A DNA stretch of 64,000 nt from Micromonospora aurantiaca ATCC 27029 (GCF_000145235.1 NC_014391.1:4038001-4102000); one strand, 5' to 3'; positions 51,194 through 64,000 are shown, numbered from the stretch's first letter. Made by a program: numbers and translations. The notes: generated from the letters alone by a model not told the origin.

Positions 51194-52396
51194 ATGGCTG
51201 TGGACACGAGGCCGGCGGTGCGCGCCGGCCGATTCCGGCTGCTCCCGCTGGGCGTGGTCTTCCTGACCGTCGGTCTGTCCACCGCCGTGGTACTGCCGTT
51301 CCTGTCGCTGTTCCTCGACCGCGAGGTCCACGCCAGTCCGTTACGGGTGACCGTGTTCCTGGTCGTCGCCCCGCTGTCCGGGGTGGTCGCCTCCGCGCTG
51401 ATCGGCCGGCTGTCGGACCGCCTGCCGATCCGGCGCGCGCTTCTCGTCGGCGCCGCGCTGGCCGGTGTGGTGGGCGCGGGGACGACCGCGTACGTCCGGG
51501 ACTACTGGATCCTGCTGGGGCTGACCGCGACAGCCACCGCGCTGGCGAACTCGCTGTTCCCGCAGTCGTTCGCGTACACCCGGGCGCTGTTCGACAGGGA
51601 CGATCCGGGGCGGGCCGCGTTCGGCGTCAGCCTCATGCGTACCGTGTTCTCGCTGGCCTGGGTGGCCGGGCCGGCGCTGGCCGCGGTGCTGCTCGACGTC
51701 GGCGGCTTCCGCCTGGTCTACGGCATGGCCGCCGTCATGTACGCGCTGGCCGCGCTGGTGGCCGCGTTCCGGCTGGAGGAGCTGCCGCTGCCGGCGCGGC
51801 CGGTCCCCGGCGATCCGGACGGCGCGGTGCCCGCCCCGCCCGGCGCGTCCCGGCTGCGGCTGGCGCTGACGGCGCTCGCGTTCGTCCTGCTCCAGTGCCC
51901 GCTGACGCTCGCCGTGCAGGCGCTGCCGCTGTTCATCGACGCCGAACTGAACGACGACCCCTCCCGCGCCGGGCTGGTGCTGGGCCTGTGCGCGGCGCTG
52001 GAGATCCCGCTGATGCTCGGGCTGGGCGCACTGACCGCGCGGGTCCGGCTGCGGCCGCTGATCCTGGTCGGCGGCGCCTGCGGGGTCGCCTACTACGCGA
52101 CCGCCGCGACGGCGCCGGGCGTGGCGGTCCTGTTGCTCGCGCAGCCGGTGAACGCGCTGTTCATCGCCGCGGTGTCCGGCGTCGGCATCGCCTACGTGCA
52201 GGATCTGCTGCCGGGCGAGCCGGGCCGGGCCACCACGCTGTTCACCAACACGTTCCCGATCGGCGCCATGCTCGCCGGGCCGCTGCTCGGGCTCTCCGCG
52301 CAGGTCGGCTACCGGTGGGCGTACGGAATGAGCACCGCGCTGTGCGCGGCCGGGCTGCTGGTGCTGCTGCTGACCCGGCCGCACGCGCGGGCCTGA
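51194..52396 (+). CDS. MFS transporter, sugar-efflux (SET)-like
   Basis: A 400-residue protein with about twelve hydrophobic helices in two bundles, joined by a Pro-rich loop near 200. The loop 'GRLSDRLPIRRALLVGAALAG' is the MFS signature between helices 2 and 3. Overall pattern and length fit the SET family of sugar/drug exporters. It is 68 bases after the DUF2470 gene and read in the same direction; it may be separately transcribed. The substrate is unknown. Confidence 0.8.
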   Translation: MAVDTRPAVRAGRFRLLPLGVVFLTVGLSTAVVLPFLSLFLDREVHASPLRVTVFLVVAPLSGVVASALIGRLSDRLPIRRALLVGAALAGVVGAGTTAYVRDYWILLGLTATATALANSLFPQSFAYTRALFDRDDPGRAAFGVSLMRTVFSLAWVAGPALAAVLLDVGGFRLVYGMAAVMYALAALVAAFRLEELPLPARPVPGDPDGAVPAPPGASRLRLALTALAFVLLQCPLTLAVQALPLFIDAELNDDPSRAGLVLGLCAALEIPLMLGLGALTARVRLRPLILVGGACGVAYYATAATAPGVAVLLLAQPVNALFIAAVSGVGIAYVQDLLPGEPGRATTLFTNTFPIGAMLAGPLLGLSAQVGYRWAYGMSTALCAAGLLVLLLTRPHARA

Positions 52397-52408
52397 CCGG
52401 CCCGGCGG

Positions 52409-53059
52409 TCAGCGGCGCCGCACCAGCACCACGTGGTCGATCAGCTCGCCGGTCCGGCCGTCCGGGCCGGTGGCGGTACGGCGCGCCGCGCCCAGCCGCT
52501 CGGTGTCCCAGCCGTCCGGGTCGAGGTTCATCGCGGCCAGGATCTCCTCCGGGCTGGCGAACCGGTGGTGGCCGGTGTCGGGCCCGGCCCAGGGCGGCGG
52601 CGCGCCGTGCTCGACGACGAGCAGCCGGCCGCCGGGCGCGACCGCCTCGGCCGCCGGGGGCAGCACCTTCTCCCGGGGCAGGACCAGCGGCGACTGGAAG
52701 AACTGCGCGGACACCAGGTCGTACCGGCCGGGCGGGAAGCCCTGGGTCAGGTCGTGCCGGACGGTGGTGATCCGGTCCGCCACCCCGGCCCGCTCGGCCT
52801 CGACGGTGAGCCGGTCCAGCGCGACGGACGAGATGTCCACGGCGGCGACCCGCCATCCCTTCGACGCGAGCCACACCGCGTCGCCGCCCTCACCGGAGCC
52901 CAGGTCGAGCACGGTGCCGGGCGGCAGCGCGCCGGCGACCTCGGCGAGGACCGGGTTCACCCGGCCGCTCCAGATCCGGTCCCGCTGGCCGTACCGCTCG
53001 TCCCAGAACCGGGCCGGGTCGGTGTCCGCCGCCGGCTGCTCGTGGTGGTGCCCCGTCAT
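52409..53059 (-). CDS. Class I SAM-dependent methyltransferase, TehB-like
   Basis: A 216-residue protein. It opens 'FWDERYGQRDRIWSGRVNPVLAEV', the lead-in of TehB/thiopurine-like methyltransferases. Motif I is 'VLDLGSGEGGDAVWLASKGWRVAAVDISS', and later come 'FFQSPLVLPREKVL' and 'GGRLLVVEHG'. ATG at 53057-53059 has GAGGAGG upstream. Family members methylate small thiols, tellurite or similar. It lies divergent from the sulfur operon; a role in sulfur/thiol handling is possible but unproven. The gene ends 12 bases from the convergent MFS gene. Confidence 0.8.
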   Translation of the reverse strand: MTGHHHEQPAADTDPARFWDERYGQRDRIWSGRVNPVLAEVAGALPPGTVLDLGSGEGGDAVWLASKGWRVAAVDISSVALDRLTVEAERAGVADRITTVRHDLTQGFPPGRYDLVSAQFFQSPLVLPREKVLPPAAEAVAPGGRLLVVEHGAPPPWAGPDTGHHRFASPEEILAAMNLDPDGWDTERLGAARRTATGPDGRTGELIDHVVLVRRR

Positions 53060-53215
53060 GTCTGCCTCCTCGCCGCCGGCCGTCTCCCGTCCGGTCACGC
53101 CATCGTGCGCCGCCGCCGACCGGACAGCAAGGAACCTTGCCGTTCCGGCAAAACGAGCACACCGGACGAGCGGGGGGTGGCGGGCGGCCGGACGCTGCGC
53201 TACCGTCGAGAGCAG

Positions 53216-53231
53216 ATACCCCCGGGGGTAT
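53216..53231 (+). promoter_or_regulatory. CstR/CsoR-type operator of the sulfur operon
   Basis: ATACCCCCGGGGGTAT is a perfect 16-base palindrome, 23 bases upstream of the first rhodanese ATG. This form matches operators of the persulfide sensor CstR, a CsoR-family paralogue. It differs from the copper site at 7366-7380 only in the spacing at the centre (no middle base). The regulator is outside the window. Confidence 0.8.
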
Positions 53232-53254
53232 ATGGATCCGGAAGGAGAACGCCC

Positions 53255-53569
53255 ATGCACGAGGTCGACGTGACCACGTTCGCCACCGCCCACGCCGACG
53301 GGGCGACTGTCATCGACGTCCGGGAGACCGCCGAGTACCTCGGCGGACACGTCCCGGGTGCCCGTTGTGTGCCGCTGGGCCACCTGGCCACCCAGATGGC
53401 GCAGGTGCCGCGCACCGGCCCCGTCTACGTGATCTGCGAGGCCGGCGGGCGGAGCCGGGTCGGCGCCGAGCTGCTGGAACGCGCCGGCATCACCGCCCTG
53501 TCGGTGGCCGGCGGCACCTCCGCCTGGGTGCGCTCGGGCCGCCCGGTCACCGCTGGCAGCCGGCCATGA
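53255..53569 (+). CDS. Single-domain rhodanese (thiosulfate/persulfide sulfurtransferase)
   Basis: A 104-residue cytosolic rhodanese with the active cysteine C61 in 'VICEAGGRSR', a six-residue loop typical of persulfide carriers. 'VIDVRETAEYLGGHVPGARCVPLGHL' is the CH2A motif. AAGGAG stands seven bases before the ATG. It is the first gene behind the CstR-type operator and overlaps the next rhodanese by four bases. It would move sulfane sulfur to the dioxygenase or to acceptors. Confidence 0.9.
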   Translation: MHEVDVTTFATAHADGATVIDVRETAEYLGGHVPGARCVPLGHLATQMAQVPRTGPVYVICEAGGRSRVGAELLERAGITALSVAGGTSAWVRSGRPVTAGSRP

Positions 53570-53961
53570 CCGGCCGGCCGGAGACGGCAGCCGCTCCGCG
53601 CACCGGCTTCCTCCGCCGCCTGCTCGGCCCTCGCGTCGCCCGGGTCACCCCGGCGGAGGCGGCGGCGCTGTCCGGCGCGGGCGCGCTGCTGCTCGACGTC
53701 CGCGAGCCGGCCGAGTGGCGGGCCGGACACGCCCCCGGCGCCCGGCACATCCCGCTCGGCCAGCTCGCGGGCCGGCTGTCCGAGGTGCCGGCGGACCGGC
53801 CCGTGACCGTCTGCCGCTCCGGCGCGCGGTCGCGACGGGCAGCCAAGCTGCTCGCCGCGGCAGGCCACGAGGTGCACGACCTGACCGGCGGCATGCGGGC
53901 GTGGACGAACGCCGGGCTGGCGGTACGAGCCAAGGGCGGCAGGCCGGGCCACGTGGCCTGA
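53566..53961 (+). CDS. Second rhodanese
   Basis: A 131-residue rhodanese with a basic N-terminal extension (1-25), the motif 'LLLDVREPAEWRAGHAPGARHIPLGQL', and C83 in 'VCRSGARSR'. The start ATG overlaps the first rhodanese stop. The extension 'GFLRRLLGPRVARV' may mediate binding to partners. It lies 39 bases before the persulfide dioxygenase gene and completes a three-gene sulfur detoxification operon. Confidence 0.9.
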   Translation: MTGRPETAAAPRTGFLRRLLGPRVARVTPAEAAALSGAGALLLDVREPAEWRAGHAPGARHIPLGQLAGRLSEVPADRPVTVCRSGARSRRAAKLLAAAGHEVHDLTGGMRAWTNAGLAVRAKGGRPGHVA

Positions 53962-54000
53962 GCAGACGCCCGTCCATCACCAGGAGAAGGAGCACGGCCG

Positions 54001-55380
54001 ATGTTGTTCACCCAGTACTACCTCGACTGCCTGTCCCAGGCCTCGTACCTGATCGCCGACGACCGCACCGGCCGGGCCGTGCTCGTCGACCCGCGCCGGG
54101 ACATCGACGAATACCTCACCGACGCCAAGGCGCACGGCCTGACGATCGAGGGGGTCGTCAACACCCACTTCCACGCCGACTTCCTCGCCGGGCACCTGGA
54201 GGTGGCCGCCGCGACCGGCGCGTGGATCGGCTACGGGAGCCGGGCCGAGACCGAGTACCCGAGCCGCAAGCTCGCCGACGGCGAACGGATCAGCCTCGGC
54301 GACGTGACGCTGGAGATCATGGAGACCCCGGGCCACACGCCCGAGTCGATCAGCATCCTGGTCTACGAGCGCGCCGACGACCCGGTCCCGTACGGCGTGC
54401 TGACCGGCGACGCGCTGTTCATCGGCGACGTGGGCCGGCCCGACCTGCTCGCCTCGTTCGGCGTGACCGCCGAGGAACTCGGCCGCATGCTCTACGACAG
54501 CGTGCAGCACAAGCTGATGGGCCTGCCCGACGAGGTGCGCGTCTTCCCCGCCCACGGCGCCGGCTCGGCCTGCGGCAAGAACCTGTCCACCGAGCGGCAG
54601 TCCACCATCGGCGAGCAGCGCCGCACCAACTACGCCTGCGCGCCGATGAGCGAGGAGCGCTTCCTCGCCCTGGTCACCGGCGGGCAGCCGGCCGCGCCGG
54701 GTTACTTCGCCTTCGACGCGGTGCTCAACCGCAAGGCGCGTGAGCTGTTCGACCACGCCCGGCCGGCCCGCCCACTCACCCCGGCCGAGTTCCTGGCCGC
54801 CCGGGCCGACGGCGCCGTCGTGGTCGACGCCCGCGACCCGCAGGAGTACGCGACCGGGCACCTGCGCGGCGCGCTCAACGTCCCGGCCGACGGCCGGTTC
54901 GCCGAGACCGCCGGCAGTGTCGTGGCGCCCGACCGGCCGGTGCTCGTGGTGGCCCCGCAGGACCGGGAGGAGGAGATCGTCGTCCGCCTCGCCCGGATCG
55001 GCTTCGACCGGGTGATCGGCTACCTGCGCGAACCCGAGGGCGCCTTCCTGGAGATGGTCGCCGAGATGACCCGGGCCAGCCGGGTCACCGCCACCGAGCT
55101 GCGCGCGGCCCTCGACGGTCCGGACGCGCCGGTGGTGCTGGACGTCCGCAACGCCGGCGAGCGGGAGCAGGGAGCGGTGGACGGCTCCCGGCACATCCCG
55201 CTGGCCGAGCTGACCCACCGCCTCGGCGAGGTGCCCACCGACCGCCCCGTCGTCGTGCACTGCGCCGGCGGCTACCGCTCCTCGGTGGCCGCCAGCCTGC
55301 TGCGCAACGCCGGTCACGCCGACGTGTCCGACCTGCTCGGCGGCTACGGCGCCTGGCAGGGCCTGCACGCCGCCGCGTGA
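54001..55380 (+). CDS. cstB: CstB-type persulfide dioxygenase with pseudo-rhodanese and rhodanese domains
   Basis: A 459-residue three-domain enzyme. Residues 1-240 are an ETHE1-like metallo-beta-lactamase fold with the iron/metal ligands H56, H58, D60, H65, 'TPGHTPES' and 'FPAHGAG'. Residues about 258-350 are a rhodanese fold that lacks the active Cys (loop 'VVAPQDREEE'), a pseudo-rhodanese. Residues about 360-459 are an active rhodanese with C421 in 'HCAGGYRS'. That exact MBL-RHD*-RHD order defines CstB, which turns persulfide into thiosulfate. It is the last gene of the CstR-type operon. GGAGAAGG precedes the ATG. Confidence 0.9.
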   Translation: MLFTQYYLDCLSQASYLIADDRTGRAVLVDPRRDIDEYLTDAKAHGLTIEGVVNTHFHADFLAGHLEVAAATGAWIGYGSRAETEYPSRKLADGERISLGDVTLEIMETPGHTPESISILVYERADDPVPYGVLTGDALFIGDVGRPDLLASFGVTAEELGRMLYDSVQHKLMGLPDEVRVFPAHGAGSACGKNLSTERQSTIGEQRRTNYACAPMSEERFLALVTGGQPAAPGYFAFDAVLNRKARELFDHARPARPLTPAEFLAARADGAVVVDARDPQEYATGHLRGALNVPADGRFAETAGSVVAPDRPVLVVAPQDREEEIVVRLARIGFDRVIGYLREPEGAFLEMVAEMTRASRVTATELRAALDGPDAPVVLDVRNAGEREQGAVDGSRHIPLAELTHRLGEVPTDRPVVVHCAGGYRSSVAASLLRNAGHADVSDLLGGYGAWQGLHAAA

Positions 55381-55386
55381 CCCACC

Positions 55387-55429
55387 GGTCCGGCCCGGGT
55401 TGGGGCCCCTCCCCCGCCCGGCCCGGACC
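55387..55429 (+). terminator. Imperfect GC hairpin after the sulfur operon
   Basis: Thirteen-base arms GGTCCGGCCCGGG and CCCGGCCCGGACC pair with one mismatch over a 17-base loop, 6 bases after the cstB stop. There is no U-tract. Confidence 0.45.
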
Positions 55430-55512
55430 GTCCGATCGCGCCGCCAGGATTAGCACTCCCCTCGCATGGGCAGACATTTGTCATCGGACACGCGAACGAG
55501 GGAGCTGACGGC

Positions 55513-55743
55513 ATGGCGAAGGGCGACATCGACACCTACCAGCAGGACGGGCAGTGGAAGAACCGCCCGGAGGGCAACGAGCGCGCGACCAGCCGCCACG
55601 ACACCAAGGCGGAGGCCGAGGCGGCCGGCCGGGAGATGGCGGCCGAGCGCGGCGCCGAGCACGTGATCAAGAAGCAGGACGGCACGATCGGCGAGAAGAA
55701 CACGTACCCCCGCAGCCGCGACCCCCGGGAGATCCCGGGCTGA
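55513..55743 (+). CDS. DUF2188 small protein
   Basis: A 76-residue hydrophilic protein. 'WKNRPEGNERATSRHDTKAEAEAAGREMAAERGAEHVIKKQDGTIGEKNTYP' is the DUF2188 pattern, a small alpha/beta fold of unknown role. GAGGGAG precedes the ATG. It is a single gene with its own terminator at 55763-55796. The region before it (55430-55512) holds only an AT-richer promoter-like stretch. Confidence 0.8.
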   Translation: MAKGDIDTYQQDGQWKNRPEGNERATSRHDTKAEAEAAGREMAAERGAEHVIKKQDGTIGEKNTYPRSRDPREIPG

Positions 55744-55762
55744 GCACGCAGCGCAGGCGATG

Positions 55763-55796
55763 TACGGCGCCGGACCCGAGCGGGTCCGGCGCCGTA
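55763..55796 (+). terminator. Terminator of the DUF2188 gene
   Basis: A perfect 15-bp stem (TACGGCGCCGGACCC with its complement) and a 4-base loop, 20 bases past the stop. The rest of the 235-base gap to 55979 holds only an AT-rich patch near 55825-55850 that may be the carboxylase promoter. Confidence 0.7.
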
Positions 55797-55978
55797 TCGC
55801 GTACCGGCGGGTAGTGAGTGGCTGGCTAAAAACTTTTGTTCGGTTCCTACAACGGTCCCCGCTCAGGCTTCGGCCGTTACGACATGGCGCCGCCCGCGCA
55901 TAGGCGGAAAGGTGAGGCGAGCCGGGGGCATCGCCGCGCCCGGCGCGCCACCGTGGGTCAACCGAAGGGGACGGTCAC

Positions 55979-61444
<5,466 letters not shown>

Positions 61445-61462
61445 CACGTTGCACCGCCGGGC

Positions 61463-61490
61463 GGCGGGCGGGCCTTCGGGTCCGCCCGCC
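61463..61490 (+). terminator. Terminator of the carboxylase gene
   Basis: A 12-bp stem GGCGGGCGGGCC / GGTCCGCCCGCC (one G-U pair) with a TTCG tetraloop, followed by GTTTCG, 18 bases past the stop. This is the best-formed intrinsic terminator in the window. Confidence 0.75.
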
Positions 61491-61583
61491 GTTTCGCGTG
61501 CGCCGGTCCTTGACGGGCCTGCCGTCGCATGATGTGCTCAATCGGTAATGGAAACCGTGTTCGTTAGCGATGACGGAGGACCC

Positions 61584-61976
61584 ATGTCGCTCACCGTTCC
61601 GCCCGCCCTGCTGCACGCCGCCGAGACCGGTCCCGTGGACGAGGAGGCGTTCGTCGCCTGCGTCCGCGACTCCCTGCCGTACGCCTGGGAGACGGTCAGC
61701 CGGGTGGCCGCCGACCTGGCCGCGTCCGACGCCGAGTTCGCCGACAACGTGGTGCCGCCGCCGGGCGACGCCGAGCGCGGGCAACTGCTGCGCGCGATGG
61801 CCAGCGACGCGATCCGCGCCGGCCTGGAACGGCACTTCGGGGTGACGCTGGCGTTCCAGAACTGCCACCGGGTGGCGGCGTTCCGCCCCGGCGCGGCCGG
61901 CTCCGAGGCGTACCGCCGGTTCACCTCCAGCCGCGGCCAGTTGCTGAACCAGTCACCGGCACTGCGCAACTGCTGA
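61584..61976 (+). CDS. SCO5389-family protein
   Basis: A 130-residue protein conserved among actinomycetes. 'VDEEAFVACVRDSLPYAWETVSRVAADL', 'FADNVVPPP', 'RGQLLRAMASDAIRAGLERHFGVTLAFQNCHRVA' and the C-terminal 'SSRGQLLNQSPALRNC' match the SCO5389 family. The function is unknown; it lacks a signal or membrane helix. GGAGG stands four bases before the ATG. It converges on the Zur-type gene with a shared hairpin. Confidence 0.85.
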   Translation: MSLTVPPALLHAAETGPVDEEAFVACVRDSLPYAWETVSRVAADLAASDAEFADNVVPPPGDAERGQLLRAMASDAIRAGLERHFGVTLAFQNCHRVAAFRPGAAGSEAYRRFTSSRGQLLNQSPALRNC

Positions 61977-61985
61977 CGGCGACGC

Positions 61986-62011
61986 GCCGCGGGCGGGTCA
62001 CCGCCCGCGGC
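61986..62011. terminator. Bidirectional hairpin between SCO5389-family and Zur-type genes
   Basis: A perfect 11-bp stem GCCGCGGGCGG / CCGCCCGCGGC with a 4-base loop in the 38-base convergent gap, able to end both transcripts. Confidence 0.65.
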
Positions 62012-62014
62012 GGC

Positions 62015-62419
62015 TCAGGCGGCGCAGCGGTCGCAGGTGCCGAAGATCTCCAGGGTGTGCCCGACGTCGGTGAAGCCGTGCTGCGCGGCGACCTGGTCGG
62101 CCCACCGCTCCACGGCCGGGCCGGCCACCTCCACGGCCCGGCCGCAGCGGCGGCAGACCAGGTGGTGGTGATGGCGGCTCTGGCTGCACCGCCGGTAGAG
62201 GTGCTCGCCGCCGGGCAGCCGGGCCGAGTCGATCTCGCCGTTGTCGACGAGCATCTGGAGCGTCCGGTACACCGTGGTGAGGCCGACCTTCGCCTGCCGC
62301 TGGACGAGCATCTGGTGCAGCTGCTGCGCGCTGTGGAAGCCGTCCAACTCCCGCAGCAGCGCCAGCACCTCGGCGCGCTGACGGGTGTTGCGGGTCGCCC
62401 CGGTCGTCGCCTGGGTCAC
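62015..62419 (-). CDS. Fur-family metalloregulator, probably Zur
   Basis: A 134-residue Fur-family repressor. The winged helix covers 'TRQRAEVLALLRELDGFHSAQQLHQMLVQRQAKVGLTTVYRTLQMLVDNGEI'. Metal sites are in 'RHHHHLVCRRCG' and the C-terminal 'CDRC', giving the structural zinc Cys4 set of Zur/Fur. The HTH 'VGLTTVYRTLQ' and the short size fit actinobacterial Zur. GTG at 62417-62419 has GGGAGG upstream. An inverted repeat over its -10 box at 62494-62517 suggests autoregulation. Iron or another metal cannot be excluded. Confidence 0.85.
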   Translation of the reverse strand: MTQATTGATRNTRQRAEVLALLRELDGFHSAQQLHQMLVQRQAKVGLTTVYRTLQMLVDNGEIDSARLPGGEHLYRRCSQSRHHHHLVCRRCGRAVEVAGPAVERWADQVAAQHGFTDVGHTLEIFGTCDRCAA

Positions 62420-62493
62420 CGTCGCCTCCCTCGTCCGGGCGCCCGCCCGGCACCCTCGTCCGGCCGCGGCCGCGCCCGGCGCGCCACGTGACA

Positions 62494-62517
62494 CCCGGAA
62501 CCATTATGCCTTCCGGG
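62494..62517 (-). promoter_or_regulatory. Inverted repeat enclosing the Zur-gene -10 box
   Basis: CCCGGAA and TTCCGGG are perfect 7-base arms around a 10-base core containing ATTATG, which on the leftward strand reads CATAAT, a good -10 hexamer. It lies about 85 bases before the regulator's start. A repressor bound here would block that promoter. It resembles Zur boxes only loosely. Confidence 0.4.
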
Positions 62518-62648
62518 CGCACCGCCGATCCCGGGTCCGTGACGGCCCGCCGCCCGGGATGTGACGTGCCCGACCGCCCCGGCCGGAACTATCCGGCGTA
62601 CCGCGCCGACAAACGGTACGAACACCGGATCTTCGAGGGGACGACGTC

Positions 62649-63206
62649 ATGCCCAGCACCACCAGCCGCCGGTTCCTGCGCGCGGCGGCCCTGATCGGCG
62701 CCGCCGTGCTCGCCGCGTCGGTCACCGCCTGCGGATCCTCCGGCACGCCGTCCGCCGCCACGTCGGCGTCCGCCTCGGCGTCGGCGAGCGCGGCGGCGGG
62801 CGTGCTCACCGTCCGCGACCCGTGGGTGAAGGCCGCCGACAAGGGCATGACCGCCGCGTTCGCCACGCTCGCCAACGACGGTGACACCGACGTCACGATC
62901 ACCGGCGTGACCACCGACGTGTCCCGGGCCGAGATCCACGAGATGGCCATGACCGACGGGAAGATGGCGATGCGGCAGAAGCAGGGCGGCGTCGTGGTCG
63001 CCGCCCGCTCCCAGGCCGCCCTGGAACCCGGCGGCGACCACCTGATGCTGATGGACCTGACCCGCCCGGTGCGCCCCGGCGACCAGCTCGACATCACGCT
63101 CACCTTCGCCGACGGCCGGACCCAGACGTTCACCGCCGTGGCGAAGCCGTTCACCGGCGCCCAGGAGAGCTACGCGCCCGGCCACGGCCCGAGCCCGGCG
63201 TCATGA
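62649..63206 (+). CDS. PCu(A)C copper chaperone lipoprotein
   Basis: A 185-residue exported copper chaperone. The lipobox is 'ASVTACGSS' (Cys near 28), followed by a Ser/Ala linker. The copper site H-x-M-x-M...M-x-M lies in 'EIHEMAMTDGKMAMRQ' and 'GGDHLMLMDL', the full PCu(A)C motif. It hands Cu(I) to oxidases or peroxidases outside the membrane. Its stop overlaps the DyP gene start (ATGA). In Streptomyces the homologues ECuC and DtpA form a similar pair needed for copper-radical oxidase maturation. Confidence 0.9.
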   Translation: MPSTTSRRFLRAAALIGAAVLAASVTACGSSGTPSAATSASASASASAAAGVLTVRDPWVKAADKGMTAAFATLANDGDTDVTITGVTTDVSRAEIHEMAMTDGKMAMRQKQGGVVVAARSQAALEPGGDHLMLMDLTRPVRPGDQLDITLTFADGRTQTFTAVAKPFTGAQESYAPGHGPSPAS

Positions 63207-64000
63207 CCGGCAGGCGGGTGAGCCGGCGCGGCCTGCTCACCGGAGGCGCGATGGCCGCCGGGGGCGCGCTGGCCGGCGCCGGCGCCCTCACCGCCGTCCG
63301 TTCCGGCCCTCCCGGGGTACGCCCCGGCGACGCCGTCCCGGTGGCCCAGGTCGGCAGCGCGGCCGAGCCGTTCCACGGCGCCCGGCAGTCCGGGGTCACC
63401 ACCGACCCGCAGGCGCACGCGGCGTTCGTCGCGTTCACGCTGCGCCCCGGCACCGACCGGGCGGCGCTCGGGCGGATGCTGCGGCTGCTCTCCGACGACG
63501 CGGCCCGGCTCACCCAGGGCCGCCCGGCGCTGGCCGACACCGAGCCGGAACTGAGCGTCCTGCCGGCCCGGCTGACCGTCACGTTCGGCTTCGGTCCCGG
63601 GCTCTACGCCGCCGCCGGGCTCGACGGCCGGCGGCCCGCCTCGGTGGCCGACCTGCCCGCGTTCGGCATCGACCGGCTGCAACCCCGCTGGTCCGGCGGG
63701 GACCTGCTGCTCCAGATCTGCGCCGACGACCCGCTCACCGTCGCCCACACCCAGCGGGTCCTGGTCAAGGACAGCCGTCCGTTCGCCGTCGTCCGCTGGG
63801 TGCAGCAGGGCTTCCGCCGGGCGGCCGGCGCCGAGCCGGGGCGTACCCAGCGCAACCTGTTCGGGCAGCTCGACGGCACCGCCAACCCCAAGCCCGGCAC
63901 GCCCGCGGACACCGCGGTGTGGGTGACCGACGGACCGGACTGGTTGCGGGACTCGACCACGCTCGTGGTGCGGCGGATCAGCATGAACCTGGAGACCTGG
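63203..64000 (+). CDS. Tat-exported DyP-type haem peroxidase, N-terminal part (cut by window edge)
   Basis: The frame starts at ATG 63203 and runs off the right edge, giving 266 residues. A twin-arginine signal 'TGRRVSRRGLLTGGAMAAGGALAG' leads a DyP fold ('QAHAAFVAFTLRPGTDRAALGRML', 'LTVTFGFGPGLYAAAGL'). The distal catalytic Asp lies in 'GQLDGTANPKPG', the GxxDG motif. The proximal His and C-terminus are beyond the window. Pairing with a PCu(A)C chaperone fits DtpA; EfeB-like proteins are an alternative. Confidence 0.88.
   Translation, partial: MTGRRVSRRGLLTGGAMAAGGALAGAGALTAVRSGPPGVRPGDAVPVAQVGSAAEPFHGARQSGVTTDPQAHAAFVAFTLRPGTDRAALGRMLRLLSDDAARLTQGRPALADTEPELSVLPARLTVTFGFGPGLYAAAGLDGRRPASVADLPAFGIDRLQPRWSGGDLLLQICADDPLTVAHTQRVLVKDSRPFAVVRWVQQGFRRAAGAEPGRTQRNLFGQLDGTANPKPGTPADTAVWVTDGPDWLRDSTTLVVRRISMNLETW

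Noticed and set aside
55450-55462. Half of a CIRCE-like element (TTAGCACTC) before the DUF2188 gene
   Set aside because: The complementary half GAGTGCTAA is absent at the required 9-base spacing, so HrcA binding is unlikely.

Overview
The window reads as one contiguous piece of a very GC-rich actinobacterial chromosome. Overlapping ATGA/GTGA gene junctions, frequent GTG starts, an SCO5389-family gene, DtxR-type iron boxes and the gene families present all fit a filamentous actinomycete, most likely Micromonosporaceae (Micromonospora-like); the genus is an inference. No rRNA, tRNA or CRISPR array was seen. Both ends cut a gene: a glycosyltransferase at the left and a DyP peroxidase at the right.

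Layout. 1-1.7 kb: glycosyltransferase, 6-pyruvoyl-tetrahydropterin-synthase-like protein and medium-chain dehydrogenase. 2.1-5.2 kb: molybdate ABC transporter modABC with a helix-turn-helix/TOBE regulator. 5.3-7.4 kb: CopB-type copper ATPase behind a CsoR-like palindrome. 7.9-13.0 kb: pectin locus, with a CBM2 pectate lyase, a CBM2 pectin methylesterase and a membrane-spanning protein that fuses an ECF sigma factor and a zinc anti-sigma motif to an extracellular beta-helix. 13.1-18.6 kb: aromatic-polyketide tailoring genes (double TcmI cyclase, P450, ABM monooxygenase, ABM-ABM-FAD hydroxylase, methyltransferase) without a PKS in view. 18.7-23.8 kb: large LuxR regulator, a PET-hydrolase/cutinase homologue and a Tat-lipoprotein PLP enzyme.

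23.8-25.8 kb: a small unknown gene is broken by an IS200/IS605-type element that carries tnpB and, divergently, a solo Phd/YefM antitoxin-like gene with a TGTACA operator between the two starts. 25.8-30.1 kb: GH26, cellulose-synthase-like GT2 and a polytopic glycosyltransferase, probably for an exopolysaccharide. 30.3-38.4 kb: xylan locus (GH3, sugar ABC transporter, LacI regulator, GH10 xylanase). 38.4-42.5 kb: DUF5872, lipoprotein, ECF sigma/anti-sigma pair and a glutamate-synthase-like FMN enzyme.

42.5-51.1 kb: iron/haem locus. Two divergent transcripts each sit behind a near-perfect DtxR iron box. Leftward runs an HtaA-WxL surface protein with a DUF916 partner; rightward runs an HtaA-locus surface protein, HmuT, HmuU, an HmuV ATPase fused in frame to a haem oxygenase, and a DUF2470 protein. 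53.2-55.4 kb: sulfide/persulfide operon (two rhodaneses and a CstB-type persulfide dioxygenase-rhodanese) behind a perfect CstR-type palindrome. 56.0-61.4 kb: a single 1821-residue biotin-dependent carboxylase of eukaryotic-like design. 61.6-64 kb: SCO5389 protein, Zur/Fur regulator, PCu(A)C copper chaperone and Tat DyP peroxidase.

Themes are plant-polymer use (pectin, xylan, possibly cutin or polyester), metal handling (Mo, Cu, Fe/haem, Zn) and sulfur detoxification. The strongest candidates for undescribed biology are the TnpB element with its antitoxin-like repressor, the sigma/anti-sigma/beta-helix pectin sensor, the HmuV-haem oxygenase fusion and the HtaA-WxL haem surface complex.
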